From Phycomyces blakesleeanus NRRL 1555(-) (taxonomy: Eukaryota; Mucoromycota; Mucoromycetes; Mucorales; Phycomycetaceae), in assembly GCF_001638985.1 (NCBI RefSeq), contig NW_017265135.1, positions 797,223 through 861,222 on the forward strand: a stretch of 64,000 bases of DNA. The letters run 5' to 3'. Shown here piece after piece: positions 1 through 11,936 of this stretch. A program made the translations under genes and the position numbers. Positions within the stretch are counted from its first letter, which is position 1; every line of letters starts with the position of its first letter. The notes beneath the pieces were generated by a model. That model had not been told where the DNA came from, made no database searches, and worked only from the letters and a program-made list of their open reading frames with translations.

Positions 1-49
1 TCAATACCAAATTACAGCATCAATTCCAATTCAAATACTCTCACTACAA

Positions 50-934
50 ATGAACCCAAACGCTCAATCTTACCCTATTGTTTCATCTATGAACTTTTCT
101 TCAACAATGCCAAACATCTATCCACCCGCCTTTGCCCCTTACCCACCCATCATCGGCAACAACAACAGTAATAATAGCTGGCACTCCTCGTCGGCTTCTT
201 CTAGCCCAACATCTCCCGGGTCATCACGGAAAAGACCGTCTCCCGAAGATTGCTCGGTACAGGATATCAAGCCAAGACCACGCGAGCGCAGACACCGCAA
301 GGCCCCTCATGAACTCTTGACAGACGCCGAAAAGAAGGCAAACCATATCGCATCTGAGCAAAAACGTCGCCAGAACATTAGACTCGGATTCGATCAATTG
401 ATAGACAGTGTGCCTTCACTGCACCATGGCAATCGTAGCGAGGCTCTAATTCTGCAAAAATGTAAGTATATCTATTATATTTAATAGAAAACACCAACAC
501 TAATACCAATACCAATTACCTTGCTATCCTTTTTTTTTTCTAACTTTCTATTATTATTATAATTATAAAATAACTTAGCTGTTGAACACATTCAGCATTT
601 AATTAGTATCAAGAATGATCTTAAAAACCAAGTGCGTGATTTACAAAGCGTTCTGGGTGATCCGTAAGTACTATAATACAATATATATTAATTCCAATTT
701 CTAATCAAAACAAAAAAAAAACTTGATATTTATCAATATTAGAAATTACGAGGAAGATGTAAGTATTTGGATCTTAAAGTAGCGACAGTTTATATATAAA
801 GAGCCCAGATATTATAGATATCAAGATCGATATCGATATCGATATATAAATGTGAATTGTGCACAGGATTTGAAATTAACTGATGTTCTTCACTTCTCTA
901 GTCTTCTGAAGATGAACTTTCTTACTCATACTAG
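50..934 (+). CDS. bHLH transcription factor, INO4/Max-like (4 exons, 181 aa)
   Basis: I rebuilt four exons: 50-461, 579-663, 743-758 and 902-934. Introns are GT-AG (GTAAGT donors at 462, 664 and 759) and the exon total is 546 nt. The first ~75 residues are Ser/Pro/Asn-rich. Basic residues follow (RKRPSPED, RERRHRK), then a bHLH that starts near residue 95 with HIASEQKRRQNIRLGF, where H, E and R are the usual E-box contacts. The splice at 461/579 restores helix 2 (EALILQKSVEHIQHLI), followed by a short coiled-coil tail. The last exon adds an acidic Ser-rich end, SSEDELSYSY. The family (yeast Ino4, animal Max/Mlx) binds E-boxes as a dimer; the partner is not visible here. The ATG at 50 is the first in frame. 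Without the last splice the protein would end about 7 residues after the third exon, so the final exon is the least certain. Confidence 0.8.
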
Positions 935-1189
935 ACAGCCATAAAAAAAAACAAGCAAAAAGACATACATGCCGCCCAATGACTCTGCCTCTGACTTTGC
1001 ACCCATTTCATAAGCCGTTCCATCATATTTCACCTATTTTTTCTTCTTTATTTCATTATGCTCTTTTTATAAGCTACTTCTTTATCTTTCCCTTTTTCTT
1101 TATTCACACCATCCTTGCTTCTCCAATACCAAAACAACAAAGTAAAGAGGGAACCATTAGACAAATCACTACTCTTATTCCATTCAATC

Positions 1190-1238
1190 ATTACCATTAC
1201 CATTACCATTACCATTATCATTATCATCACCATTATCA
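1190..1238. repeat. TTACCA hexamer microsatellite
   Basis: Imperfect tandem repeat of TTACCA grading into TTATCA. It lies in the 3' flank of the bHLH gene, and its frames translate as His/Tyr alternation, which is an artefact. Confidence 0.85.
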
Positions 1239-1370
1239 TGCATTCAATTCAATTCGATATAATATAATATTATTATATTGTACTATACCATACCTCACCA
1301 TACATCACCATACTATATTATACTATACGCTGAAAATATACAATTATATTTTTACTTGTAATCTTTATTT

Positions 1371-1410
1371 TATCTATCTATCTATCTATCTATCCATCTA
1401 TCTATCTATT
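1371..1410. repeat. TATC tetranucleotide microsatellite
   Basis: Ten or so tandem TATC units with one interruption (ATCC), followed by ATTT units. Confidence 0.85.
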
Positions 1411-1757
1411 CATTTATTTATTTTTATAACCATCAATATACATATAAATTGAAACCTTTTTTATGTTACTGTTGTTCATTGGATACATTATATTCATTTA
1501 CTTAAAGAGGAGAAAACCCCCTTATTTTCCCGTCTCTTTCTATCTTTGGTCTGTCCCTGTTCGTTACTGTTATGTTTTTTTGTTTATTTGCTTGTTTTAT
1601 CTTGAAAGTTTTATCTTATTTTTTTCCATTTTTGGATCCAAGAAAATTCTATATTTGGTCTACCAAGCAAAAAAAAAAATAACTTCCCTCCCTCCCCGAT
1701 TTTTATTTTATTTTATTTTGCTTTATAAATAAATAGATATATAGTTTAAAATTTCTA

Positions 1758-1788
<31 letters not shown>

Positions 1789-4204
1789 CTGCATACTGGG
1801 CTGTTTCTTTTTTTAGAACGGCCACATACAAAAACAGAAAAAAGGCAATAAAGAAAAGAAAAAGTCACAAGTGGTAAGCATGTTTGAAAGAAGTTTACTT
1901 CTTGTCCATCTACCTAGTATTGTTTCTTTTTCTTCTTTAATTCAAAGAAGTCTCTTAAACAGGATTTATGTATGTAAAATATATCACTTACCATATTAAA
2001 TCAAATCAAATCAATTGCTGTGAGTACCTTTTGTTTTAAAATTAATATAATTTAATAAATGTAATGTAATTTAATTTAATTTAATGTAATGTAATATGAT
2101 ATGATATGATATAATCTATTAGCATCAGTAATAGCAATACTGGTAACCATCATCATAATAAAACATACTATATTTTTTTCTACTTCTTCTTCTTCTTTTG
2201 GCTGTTACTTTTTCCCTTTAACACTAGGTTCAGTTGCGTCAATTGATCGCTAGTAAAATCAAGAGACAGATCGATTGACATTTGTACTTGTTGATATGTT
2301 CTGTTGTACACAATTCTGGAACGTCTTCTTTGTGTACTGAATGTTGTAGTACTGCATTCTTGGTTCTGCTATAAGCTTTGAATAATTAACCAAGAGATAT
2401 GATAGTATTGTTTTTACTAGAAATCAAAAATGCTAACTACAAATAAAGAAAGATTCGATATTGTTCAAGCTACACTGTAGGAAATGACTAGAAAAAAATC
2501 AATGAAAGTTGGCTGCTAATTTAGCCAGTAGGAGAATTGATTTGACTAGTTAGTTTGCTATTTAGCAAAGAAGTCAATAAATAATATTTCTAGTGCTGTA
2601 TAGATATAAAAAGTAAATAAAAGTAGTATTGATTTGCTTGTTATCATGGACAAGAGATTACCCTCTGTAGCATTTGTTTCAATGTTTCACAGGCTAGCCA
2701 GCCGGTCTCTTATTTTGACCTCTTCTTTTTTCTCTTACTCTTTATTCATTTATTTAGAAAGAAAGAAAAAACTGTTGATCTGTTGGATCATAAATGACCT
2801 AAACTACTAATTGGTGCACTACTGTTACTAAGATGTATATACGTTTTATTCATCTTTTTTTTTCTTTCCTTTGATTTTTCATTACTGGCCTAGTCTATCT
2901 TGTACTTCCCTTGTACTTCCCTTGTACCTCCCTTGTCTTTTTTTTTTTCTTGTCTCCCTCACCTTTCTCTTCTTCTGTTTATCTCTGTAGTAATCAATCA
3001 AATAAATTATAGTCCAAGAAGGTGAGTAATACAAGGGTTGAAATAACTCTATTCCTGTTTCTTATTTTATGTAGGTCTTCATGTATTACATTTTCCTTTG
3101 CCTACTCTTCTTCTTTGTGTCTGTGCTTATGTTTGTACGTCAACGTAAACGTAAACGTAAACGTAAATATAAATAAAGGTGTAGATGTTGAAGTAGATTT
3201 GGTGTTGAGGTATGTGATACACAAAGTATTTGATACATGTTACATGTTACATGTTACATATTGGGCTACATCATACAAAATAAAGGTAGATTTTTGTTGT
3301 TCTTGTTGTTGTTTTTTTTTTTGCTCGTTTACTATTTATTTATCAGAAATATCTTTACAAGTTTATAGATTCTATAAAATGCTTATTTTTCTTCATAATT
3401 CTAAAGAAAATAAAGGTAGAAAATGACTATTATGATTATTGAAACGTGCGTTCTGTGTATTCAAATATATATATATATATATATATCAAATATGTATATT
3501 TAGATGCAGATAAAAATACATTGAAGAGTAAACATTGACAGAAATTATCGGTCAAGTGATCGATCAATATTGAAACAAACAACTTGATCGTTCATTATAT
3601 TTATACTTACTGTTACTATAGCTTTGGTTTGTTTATTTAAAGATAGAATAATAATTATATACCAAATATATATATTTATATTTATATTTATAGGTGTGTG
3701 TGTTTGCAAGAAAGACAGAAGAAAATAAATATGACAGAAATGAAATTAAAGAAAAAGAACAATAAGTAAGAAATGTAATATAAACGAAGAAGATAAAGCG
3801 CAAGAAAGAAAGAAATATGGGTTTGTATGTGTGTGTTGGTCATTTTCTCTTGAGAATAAAGAAGAAAGGGAATAAACCAAGATATATGAATTGAATGAAA
3901 GAAAAAAAAATCTACAGCTTAATATATAGAAATAGAAGAAGAGGCTAAATGGAAATGGCTGAGTACAGTATAAAAATGTTTAAAGATACAATACGAGGCT
4001 TGAAAGATGTTTAAAAGGGTAGAGATAGAATTTGATAGGCAAAATGGGTTGTAAAGGGTAAGAAAGATGAAAATAAGAATAAGAATAGTAACAGCAATTA
4101 GGAAAAGGAATAGTATAGATTTGTAGTAAGAAAATGAATAAAAACAGAAATGCCAATTTCCTTGGTAGTTTTCCTTAGTCTGTTTTCATATTTATTTTTT
4201 TTGC

Positions 4205-5533
4205 TCATGACTTGGGGGCCTTGGGATAGTACTTGAGCCACCTGCGCTGACGGTACTTGATGTATTTGGAAAATGTGCTCTTGGGAGTACCGACAAATCG
4301 TGACGAGTGACTGGCAACCTCGGCGTCTACCAGGGGAAGGAAGATACTGTGATCGGTCTCGATAAGATTGCTGATCACATTCGAAAAGTCGTTGAGTGTG
4401 AACATACAGGGGAAGGCATAATGGAAGTCGGCCATCGATTCGCGCGAGTTGTGAGCATCGGTAGCCATAAAGATGACTCGCAAGTGGGGGTCTGTGACGG
4501 TATGGTTGACGACGACACATGCCTTGAGGCGGTCAGGGACTGAGAGTTGGCGCATGGCTTCGACAGCATCGGGGTCGGCTCTTCCTTTGATCTTCTCGAG
4601 GTGGGCCTGGACATGGACGATGGTCGACTTTAGGGCCTTGCGGAAAGAACCGTCTCCCTGACGAATGTGAATACTGATATAGTTGCCTGGTCCACCCAGG
4701 TGGGAGGCTATCGAAAGACTATCTTGCATGATGACCGAATGAGAAATGCCGAGTTCGGCGGTCAGATACTCGCGTAACCACCAAAGCTCCGAGTTGGGCT
4801 CGATTGCAAGTCGGAAGGAGCCAAAGAGCGAGCCAAAAGAGATGAGTGGCTCGGTTCTCTGCCGCAGCACCGACAGTTGTAACGGAAAGTCAAAGCTACC
4901 CAGGTCCATGGAACTATTGTCGTAGATCCTGTACGAGAACCGAGTCGGATCTTGGACGTAGTAGGTGTCGTCCTTGGTCAGCCCAAAGTTCTTTTCAAAG
5001 AAATCAAGACTCATGTCGTTGCGCTCGACATATCTGATGCCTTGATCATTTACGGCCGACAGATCGAGGATGCTCGAGACCGACCAGGGGTTGTAGCTTC
5101 TGAAAGCATAACAGCCATTGAGAGACACCCGATGAGGACCCTTGAAGATCTTGCGAGAACAATCGTCAAATTGGAGAGCCAGTGCTTTGCCTGGGAGCCA
5201 GTAGTTTGCGTGGCCCATGTTTAGCTCGGGCATAATTAAGGTACGGTTGAGTGACTTTGCGATGACCATTGCATTGATAAGCGCAATGCGTTGGTTGTGG
5301 AATCCAGAGTGTGGCAGATAGGTCACATATTTCTCGGTTGATTTCTCTGTTTCGTCGTCGTTGCTGCTATCGTCCATCATGTCCTGGCTAGACTGGGGGT
5401 TATGACTCTGGGATTGTGTTGTGCCAGTTAGGTCGGAGAAGTATTGAGGGAGGGTCTGAGGGATCCATTGACTGCAGAGAATCAACAATAATGAGAAGGA
5501 CACTAAACCGATGGCTATCTTGAAGGCACGCAT
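4205..5533 (-). CDS. O-fucosyltransferase-like type II membrane glycosyltransferase (442 aa)
   Basis: A single uninterrupted frame with its ATG at 5533. A short basic cytosolic end (MRAFK) precedes one hydrophobic anchor (residues ~6-24), then a Ser/Asp-rich stem (~38-68), which is Golgi type II topology. The catalytic part starts with SGFHNQRIALINAM (residues 76-89), the GxxNQR-type donor motif of GDP-fucose O-fucosyltransferases. It continues with IHIRQGDG (288-295), the HxRxGD motif that carries the GDP-contacting arginine, and IFMATDAHNSRESM (354-367), the third conserved motif. NDFSNVISNLIETD and ASHSSRFVGTPKSTFS form the usual C-terminal part. The family moves fucose from GDP-fucose to protein Ser/Thr. 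The acceptor in this fungus is unknown, so a related glycosyltransferase role is possible. GC is clearly higher than in the flanks. Confidence 0.8.
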   Translation of the reverse strand: MRAFKIAIGLVSFSLLLILCSQWIPQTLPQYFSDLTGTTQSQSHNPQSSQDMMDDSSNDDETEKSTEKYVTYLPHSGFHNQRIALINAMVIAKSLNRTLIMPELNMGHANYWLPGKALALQFDDCSRKIFKGPHRVSLNGCYAFRSYNPWSVSSILDLSAVNDQGIRYVERNDMSLDFFEKNFGLTKDDTYYVQDPTRFSYRIYDNSSMDLGSFDFPLQLSVLRQRTEPLISFGSLFGSFRLAIEPNSELWWLREYLTAELGISHSVIMQDSLSIASHLGGPGNYISIHIRQGDGSFRKALKSTIVHVQAHLEKIKGRADPDAVEAMRQLSVPDRLKACVVVNHTVTDPHLRVIFMATDAHNSRESMADFHYAFPCMFTLNDFSNVISNLIETDHSIFLPLVDAEVASHSSRFVGTPKSTFSKYIKYRQRRWLKYYPKAPKS

Positions 5534-7934
5534 TCTTTCTTTTCTTTTCTTCCCTTTTCTTTTATATTTATATACTTTTGTGTATGTATTTTTTTTTTAC
5601 TTCTTTACTTTTTTTATAGTAGCTATAATATATATCTATTAGAAGTAGTAGTAAGGAAAGAGTAAGAGTAAGAGAAAGAAGAGAAAGAAGATGTCAGAAT
5701 AAACTCAAAAACAAGAAAAATTTTATCTGCTTGGATTGAAAGAGGTGGGCGCCTTTATATAAACAACAACCAAAAAAAAAAAAAGAGAAGTTTGTACGAA
5801 TATATGGTATATGTATATATTTACAATTGTCAATGTAACGACATTGAAGGCCAAAGTGGCTGAACTCACCTGTAAATAGATTGACCCTACCATTTTGTGG
5901 ACAAGGGATTACCAGGAAAATTATCGTAATTGTCGATTTTAGGTACATTCCTCTTTTTATATATATATATATATATATTCATTCTCCTACCTTTTCCCAA
6001 TAAGATTTGCTTTTTTTTTTTTTTTTTTTACTATATTCAATGTGCTTGATTTCATCCAATCAAAAAGGCGGTCTATAGTGTTGTTGTTGTACACCAGCTT
6101 TTTGTTACATTAACTGATCAAGATTAGGTAAAAGCCAAAGAACACTATACAATACACACTATACAAATACAAATACAAATATGTTTTTCTTTTTGTAGGG
6201 CAGCGTGTAGTACAGGTTTAAGAGCGGTGTCTGACAAATGTATATAGATATAAAAGAAATCACATACATACACATGTATACATTTATGAATATTCTTAGA
6301 AATACTTCCTATTTAGACAACATATATAACAGGTTTTTCTTTTTCAATCTTTTTTTTTGTTGATATTATATCTATGTACAAAAGAGTGCCCATAAACTGG
6401 ACATGGGGACAAGGGTCAATTGATACTGTTCAAAAGATAAGTTAAGGGCACTTTATAGGCTTTTAAACAAAGCTATATAAACATTGATAAAATTTACTTT
6501 TATATGTGCGCTTTAGTATATTCTAATTGATGAGGAGTTCCAAGGCTTAACTACAGAGTTTAATATATATATATAATTGTATATATCTATACATCGAATA
6601 ATTTACAGCCTAATCTTGTCTTACAGAACTAAATAAATTCCAGTAAGAAAGAAACGCTCTTTTATATATATCTGAGGATCTATCTATACAAAAGAAAAGA
6701 AACCCTTATTATTTGTTGCACAGTATATTATGTGCTCTATATTACTATCATCTTTATTTATAATAATATCAATACAACCAATACTATTTTATTTCTTGAT
6801 TACCGCGACTCTTGCTTAATCCTCAGGTTTCATAAGAAATTGTTCATATTCTTATACATATAGTATAATATTTCCTTAATCTTCTTTAATAATAAAAAAG
6901 GGGAAATAAATGAATGATATTTAACGTGATACTAAATAGACATTTAATACTTCGAATGAATCACTTTATACAAGTCATACAGCTTGAAGATAAAGATAGA
7001 AAAATATCTTTATTTGTAATAATGATACCAAGAAAAATAAATTACACATACATAGATATACCCATTTTTTTTTATTTGCATTCATATCTACATATGTCTA
7101 TATACATGTGTAAGAACCTTTGTACCATTCATAGTAGATTCTTCTTTCAAATTTACACACATTATACTATTAGTCATGATTTAAAAGCATAGAGTATATA
7201 TATATATATATACTTAATGGTCCAAGACTTAAAGAGAATAAAGACTAAAACTTTAATTGAAGAAATGATCTGAAATTACATACAATATACATACTTCATT
7301 TGGCTAGTCAAACCTTGTGCTTTTTTTTTTCTTTTTTTTTGTATTCAAGAAACAATTCTCATACTAAGAGAATATTTTAGTTTTGAACTTTGGGATAAAT
7401 TTAACAGAGCTAAACAAAAAAGAACAAAAAAGAAAAAGAAGTGTAGATTCAATAGGTTGTTTTTGTATTTTTATCAAATATGCGATACAAGTCGCAATAT
7501 TTTTTTTTCTTTTCATATCATATGTCAAATTTTAATCGTCGACGAATTACACATGCCTTTTTTGGAAGTTATAAAATTATACTCAAAGTTATAGAATTTC
7601 CAACCCAATCCAAAAAATAAATAAAAAAAATCTTTACCTATCTATTTACATACAAACATACACACACACACACACACCTAAATTTACATTTACATATATA
7701 CAAGTATATATCTAGACTTCATTAATTCTAATTGTTTTCCTTTTGCTTTTAATAATGTAATAACATACAAATATAAATAAATAAATATTTTATTTTATTT
7801 TATTTTAGAAAAAAAAAAATAGATACTTTGCAAGTTTTTTATGAGGTAGAGGGAAAACTATAAAGTAAGTCTGCTAAGAGAAAAAAAAATGATTGAGCAA
7901 GAGGGCAATAGATATAATGGGGAGAGATGGAGAG

Positions 7935-7996
7935 ATAGTGGTAGTGGTAGTGGTAGTGGTAGTGGTAGTGACAGTGACAGTGACAGTGACAGTGAT
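7935..7996. repeat. GTAGTG/ACAGTG hexamer minisatellite
   Basis: About six GTAGTG units followed by four ACAGTG units. The array changes by point variants from one unit to the next (GTAGTG to ACAGTG), consistent with slippage. Confidence 0.9.
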
Positions 7997-8055
7997 AGAG
8001 GGAGAGAGGGATAGTGAGTGAGTGAGTGAGTAAGAGATAAATATATACATATATA

Positions 8056-8062
<7 letters not shown>

Positions 8063-8091
<29 letters not shown>

Positions 8092-8092
8092 T
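8063..8092. repeat. GTAT tetranucleotide array
   Basis: Seven or more tandem GTAT units flanked by (AT)n tracts. Confidence 0.9.
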
Positions 8093-8269
8093 GAAAATAT
8101 ATATATATATATATATACATGTTATATACATATGCATATGTATATATATTATATATATAAATGATGAAGAGGAAGAGGAGGGGAGGAAGAAGAAGATGAG
8201 GAGGAGGAGATGGAAGAGAAATAAGAGGTTTTTTTTTTATATGAGTAGTTAGATTTTTGGAATTCGTAT

Positions 8270-8561
8270 TTAATTTTTGCCTGCCTCAGCCTCTTCCATT
8301 GTTCTTTGAGCTGCTGACAACTGACTTTCCAGTTCAGACATGTGTTGTGCCTTAACCTTTTCGTCTTTCAAAGAATCTTTGGAGATTGACTGTGAATCCT
8401 GTGCTTGTAAAGGATGATGTTGTTGTTGCTGCTGCTGCTGTGTGTGATGATGGTGATGATGATGTTGCTGTTGGGTTTGTGCTTGTTGTTGGTGTTGTTG
8501 AGCTTGTTGCGCTTGTTGCTGTTGCGCTTGAGCCTGAGCTTGAGCCTGCTGCTGTTGCTGC

Positions 8562-8600
<39 letters not shown>

Positions 8601-9793
8601 GCTGCTGCCATGACAGCCGCTGTCAGTGCACTATTTCCACCTGGCAGATGGCCCATACCCAATTTCGCATTCAATTCTTCGACCTCTTTCATTAATCGAT
8701 AACTCTCCGAACCTTGCATAGCACCAAGTGTCAGTTTTGCATTAAGCTCCTCTACTTCCTTATGCAAACGAGCGTTTTCGTCTTCGAGCCGCTGGATCTT
8801 CTCTTCCATCTCATGGATATACTGCTTCTTTTTCTTGCGGCACTCTTTGGCCGCAACTCGGTTCCGCAACAGCCGCCTCTGCCGACGTTCATCATTGGAC
8901 ATATTACGAACGCTCGGTCCACGTTTCCCGGGCTGCCCGTCATCCGAAGACATGCCATCGTTATTCGACTGAGAATGGTTTCCAGACGAAGGGGGAATCT
9001 GGGGAGGAGGTCCTGGAAGGGCTGTGATGACATTACCACCCTGGAGGTGCTGCAGAAGGTTCTGGGTAAGGCCGGGAACGGCAATCGGAGACACCATAGC
9101 TTGAGCTAGTGAGGATGCAGTCAGGTTGGCAAGGTCCTGACCACTTGCCTGTGCGTAGGTTTGTAAAAGTTGTTGGTGCTGTTGTTCGGTGAGGTAAGCC
9201 AAAGGATTGGTGCTTTGGCCGTGTGCAGGCATACTCAATAACGTAGTGGTAGTTTCTGTATTAACTTGGTGCTGTTGTACCTGCTGCACTTGATGTTGTT
9301 GATGTTGATGTTGCTGCTGCTGCTGCTGCTGGTGTTGCTGTACTTGTTGCTGTTGCTGCACTTGCTGTTGTTGTGCTTGCTGTGCTTGCTGTTGCTGTTG
9401 CTGCACTTGCTGTTGTTGTACTTGTTGTGCTTGCTGTGCTTGCTGTGCTTGCTGCTGTTGTACTTGCTGCACTTGCTGTTGCTGTGTTTGTTGGTCCGAT
9501 AATCCAGGAGGGTTGGGTGAACAGTTTATATCGGGCATATTCTCGTCAGCCTCCTTGGGCTTGGCCACTACGGATGAATCGAGAGCTACATACTCCTTTT
9601 CGTCTGTCTTTCGCACCTTGGCGTCTTTTGTGGTATCGACAGGTGGTTCTGTGGCGAGTCTCTTGCCGGTATCTTGGTGTGACTCGGTTTGTTGATGAGA
9701 TTGGTCAACATAGGTTTCGACATCATCCGACATTGGGGTACTGTAGGTGCTTGTGGGATCTGATGCGGGGGAGTCGGACATGGCGTGGGTCAT
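8270..9793 (-). CDS. CREB/ATF-type bZIP transcription factor with polyglutamine tracts (about 507 aa)
   Basis: One frame, stop at 8270. The first ATG in frame is at 9793 (a second at 9781 would give MSDSPASD), and the triplet before 9793 is TTG. The basic region LLRNRVAAKECRKKKKQYIH lies around residues 297-316, with the NxxAAxxCR signature of ATF1/CREB factors. A heptad leucine zipper follows (MEEKIQRLEDENARLHKEVE). Long Q/H-rich segments flank it on both sides (about residues 100-185 and 395-470), interrupted by Val, Ala and His. The segment KEVEELNAKL occurs twice, ~29 residues apart, just after the zipper, which looks like an internal duplication. The family binds CRE-like TGACGTCA elements, often under stress signalling. 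Length polymorphism in the CAG/CAA runs is expected. No intron is needed. Confidence 0.88.
8410..8604 (-). repeat. CAG/CAA-rich Q/H/A-coding repeat
   Basis: A second Q-rich segment in the C-terminal third of the bZIP protein: a long pure-Q run, then alternating Gln-Ala, then a run of His codons. Confidence 0.85.
9303..9490 (-). repeat. CAG/CAA-rich polyglutamine-coding repeat
   Basis: Mixed CAG/CAA codons (seen as TTG/CTG on the + strand) encode the N-terminal Q-rich segment, broken by Val, Ala and His codons. The antisense Leu-rich frames here are shadows. Confidence 0.85.
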
Positions 9794-9887
9794 CAAAGCT
9801 TGAAAGATAAGAGGGCGATATGTACAATCGAAGGAATAATTATGTGTATATGTTGTTAATTATTATTTTTTTAAATATATAGAACTA

Positions 9888-9921
<34 letters not shown>

Positions 9922-10485
9922 GAGATATATAGTCGATCCTTTTTTTTTATGCGTTATGTTTATATATAATTATATATATATATATATATAATATTAAGAT
10001 TAATAAATGTCTTTACACCTTTGTAGAAGAGGAGGAATAGTAAAAGTTGTATATATAATATAATATAAAAATAAAGCAATAAAAAAAAGAGTTTAATAAA
10101 AATGAACTAGCAAGTTGGAATCAAAGAAGAGCAAGGAGCAGAGCAAGAAGAAGGACAAGAAGCAAGAAGAAGAACAAGAAGCAAGAGCAAGAGCAAGAAC
10201 GAGAAGAGGAAGAGGAAGAGGAAGAAGAAGGGGGAAGAACAAAAGAGGGGGAAGCGCGACTTTTCTCTCTCTCTCGCTTTCTCTCTCGCTCTCTTTTTTT
10301 TTTACGTGAAAAAACAAGCACGGTGGCGCACTCACAAAAAAAACAACAACAACAATAATAGTAAAATATAATAGAATATGCTTCGAATGTACTTCTTCCC
10401 GTTGCTTAATGCGTCTTTGCCCTCTTTCTCACTTTATTTTAAGTATTCCGCTCGGGCACTGAATCTCACCTCAGAATGCTTTTGA

Positions 10486-10627
10486 TGACGAAGAAGCGGT
10501 TGACGACGTCGTCAAGAATGAAAGTGACGAAGTCTTTTTTTTTCTCTCTCTCTTTTTTTTTTGTTGGGGACACTGGCGACTTTTTTTAAAAAAAAATTGC
10601 TGATGACGTGGCAGCGTGATAGCGTCA
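10486..10627. promoter_or_regulatory. Cluster of CRE-like TGACG sites with a perfect 16-bp palindrome
   Basis: TGACG half-sites occur at 10486, 10501, 10525 and 10604 (the last as TGACGTG), and reverse half-sites CGTCA lie within the palindrome and at 10623. The palindrome TTGACGACGTCGTCAA (10500-10515) is perfect. The cluster lies about 700-830 bp upstream of the bZIP start codon on its promoter side. ATF/CREB factors bind TGACG half-sites, so autoregulation is a natural inference, though binding is unproven. Confidence 0.5.
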
Positions 10628-10758
10628 TGAGATTAGTGACCAATAACATCTCAGAAAACTTTCTTTCTCTCTCTCTCTTCATTCTTTTTCTCTCTCACTC
10701 TCACATAAACTATACAAATTTATTTTACTTTTGTGTCTGTCTGGCCTGGTCTGGTCTG

Positions 10759-10764
<6 letters not shown>

Positions 10765-10793
<29 letters not shown>
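10765..10793. repeat. (GT)n microsatellite
   Basis: About 14 tandem GT units. Confidence 0.9.
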
Positions 10794-11936
10794 CTGTGTG
10801 TACGCATAGAATATGCTAATCAAACGTAACATAAATAAAATAAAATAAAATAAAAGCACCTTAACGTACAGGACTTTTTTTTTTGGTATGTGTGTGTTCA
10901 ACTTGCCTGTTGCATTTTGAAAGGCTTACACCCAATATATGTATATATTATATTATAAAATAAAATAAAATTGAAGAGTAACAGCAAAACCTTTTGAAAA
11001 TATAAATACAACACAGTTCACTTGTCAATGGTTCAATAAATAAATAAATAAATAAATAAGTAAATGAAAACCAATTTTGAGGGTTTAATACTAAATTACA
11101 CATAATTATATATATATATATATATATGGAGGAAAATAGGGTAGAGGGTGGCCAAGACAACTCGCCTTGTAGCTGTCTAGTTTGTACACCAAATTGATAT
11201 GAATTTGAAGATGAAAATAAATATGTATATATTTTTTTCTTTATTATTTGTATACCTTATCTGACCCTGTCTGGCTTAATAAGCAAATTATACGGTTTCT
11301 TATTTATTTATTTTGCCATGTTTTCCCTTTCCCTCTTCTTTTATTTTCCGTGTGTGTGTGTGTGCATGTTGGTGTATTAAGCCAAGCTTATTAAATAAAT
11401 CACCTGTTTAATAATGAACTCTTTTTATATATATAATATATATAAGATCTCAATTTTTTTATATTAATATGTATCTATATTTATTTATTAATACAATACC
11501 TTGGGTTTGGTATAGTCAAAAGTAGCAAAGCATTCAAGGAATAACTGCCTTTTTGATATTCAAGAGTATATTATAATAAATAAAATAAAAAAAATTGCTT
11601 GACAACCAAGTAAAATGGTAGGATACCCTATATAAAAAAATAGGCTATTTTAGTGAATTGTTGCAAGTTTTCCGGGGTTTAAAGTGTCTTGTAGTTGAGT
11701 TTTAATTAAGCACCAATTTCTCTCTCGGTCTCTTTTATATTCTACTTTTTTTTTTTACCCCACCATGTTTTTTGCAGTCAAAGCAAAAAATCTTTTTCTT
11801 AGCTTTTTCAACCCATTACAAAACTAAATACCAAGTTATTCAAATCTAATGGCTTACCAGCGGTAGCTTGGGTGGGTCCTAGGCGGTAACCAGGATAGAA
11901 AATTTTATCTTCTTTGAACTCTAGTCAGTCTTTGTC

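Larger units (their letters stand above)
935..4204. other. AT-rich intergenic region, no gene seen
   Basis: No coding potential beyond low-complexity frames. It holds several simple repeats: a CCATTA/TTACCA hexamer array (about 1190-1238), a TATC tetramer array (1371-1410), an (AT)n run (1759-1788), three copies of CTTGTACTTCCC (2899-2935) and an ACGTAA hexamer array (3139-3166). Long poly-T tracts fit fungal UTR and promoter DNA. Confidence 0.7.
5534..8269. other. AT-rich intergenic region, no gene seen
   Basis: No supported gene. It holds many (TA)n tracts, long poly-T runs, a GTAGTG/ACAGTG hexamer array (7935-7996) and a GTAT tetramer array (8063-8092). The 5' side of the O-fucosyltransferase-like gene and the 3' side of the bZIP gene lie here. 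Confidence 0.7.
9794..11936. other. Intergenic region upstream of the bZIP gene
   Basis: No supported gene. The part at 10,480-10,630 is unusually rich in TGACG motifs (separate entry). The rest is (TA)n, poly-T, CT/AG-rich tracts (10,140-10,300, a low-complexity AGAAG-rich stretch) and a (GT)n array at 10,765-10,793. Confidence 0.7.

Noticed and set aside
979..1452. 157-codon plus-strand frame rich in His and Tyr
   Set aside because: Composed of microsatellite and AT-rich 3' flank; no family resemblance.
5694..5948. 84-codon minus-strand frame starting MYLKST
   Set aside because: AT-rich, no family match, ends in poly-Phe from a poly-A tract.
7935..7996. Regular repeat considered as a CRISPR-like array
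   Set aside because: Units are 6 bp without unique spacers, and the genome is eukaryotic; a simple minisatellite.
7839..8137. Thr/Tyr/Ile-rich minus-strand frames
   Set aside because: Product of the GTAGTG and GTAT arrays.
8386..8695. Leu- and Val-rich plus-strand frames opposite the bZIP gene
   Set aside because: They are antisense readings of the CAG/CAA tract; composition is explained by the repeat.
10093..10335. Frames with Arg/Glu or Leu/Ser runs
   Set aside because: Low-complexity AGAAG/CT-rich DNA, readable in several frames on both strands.
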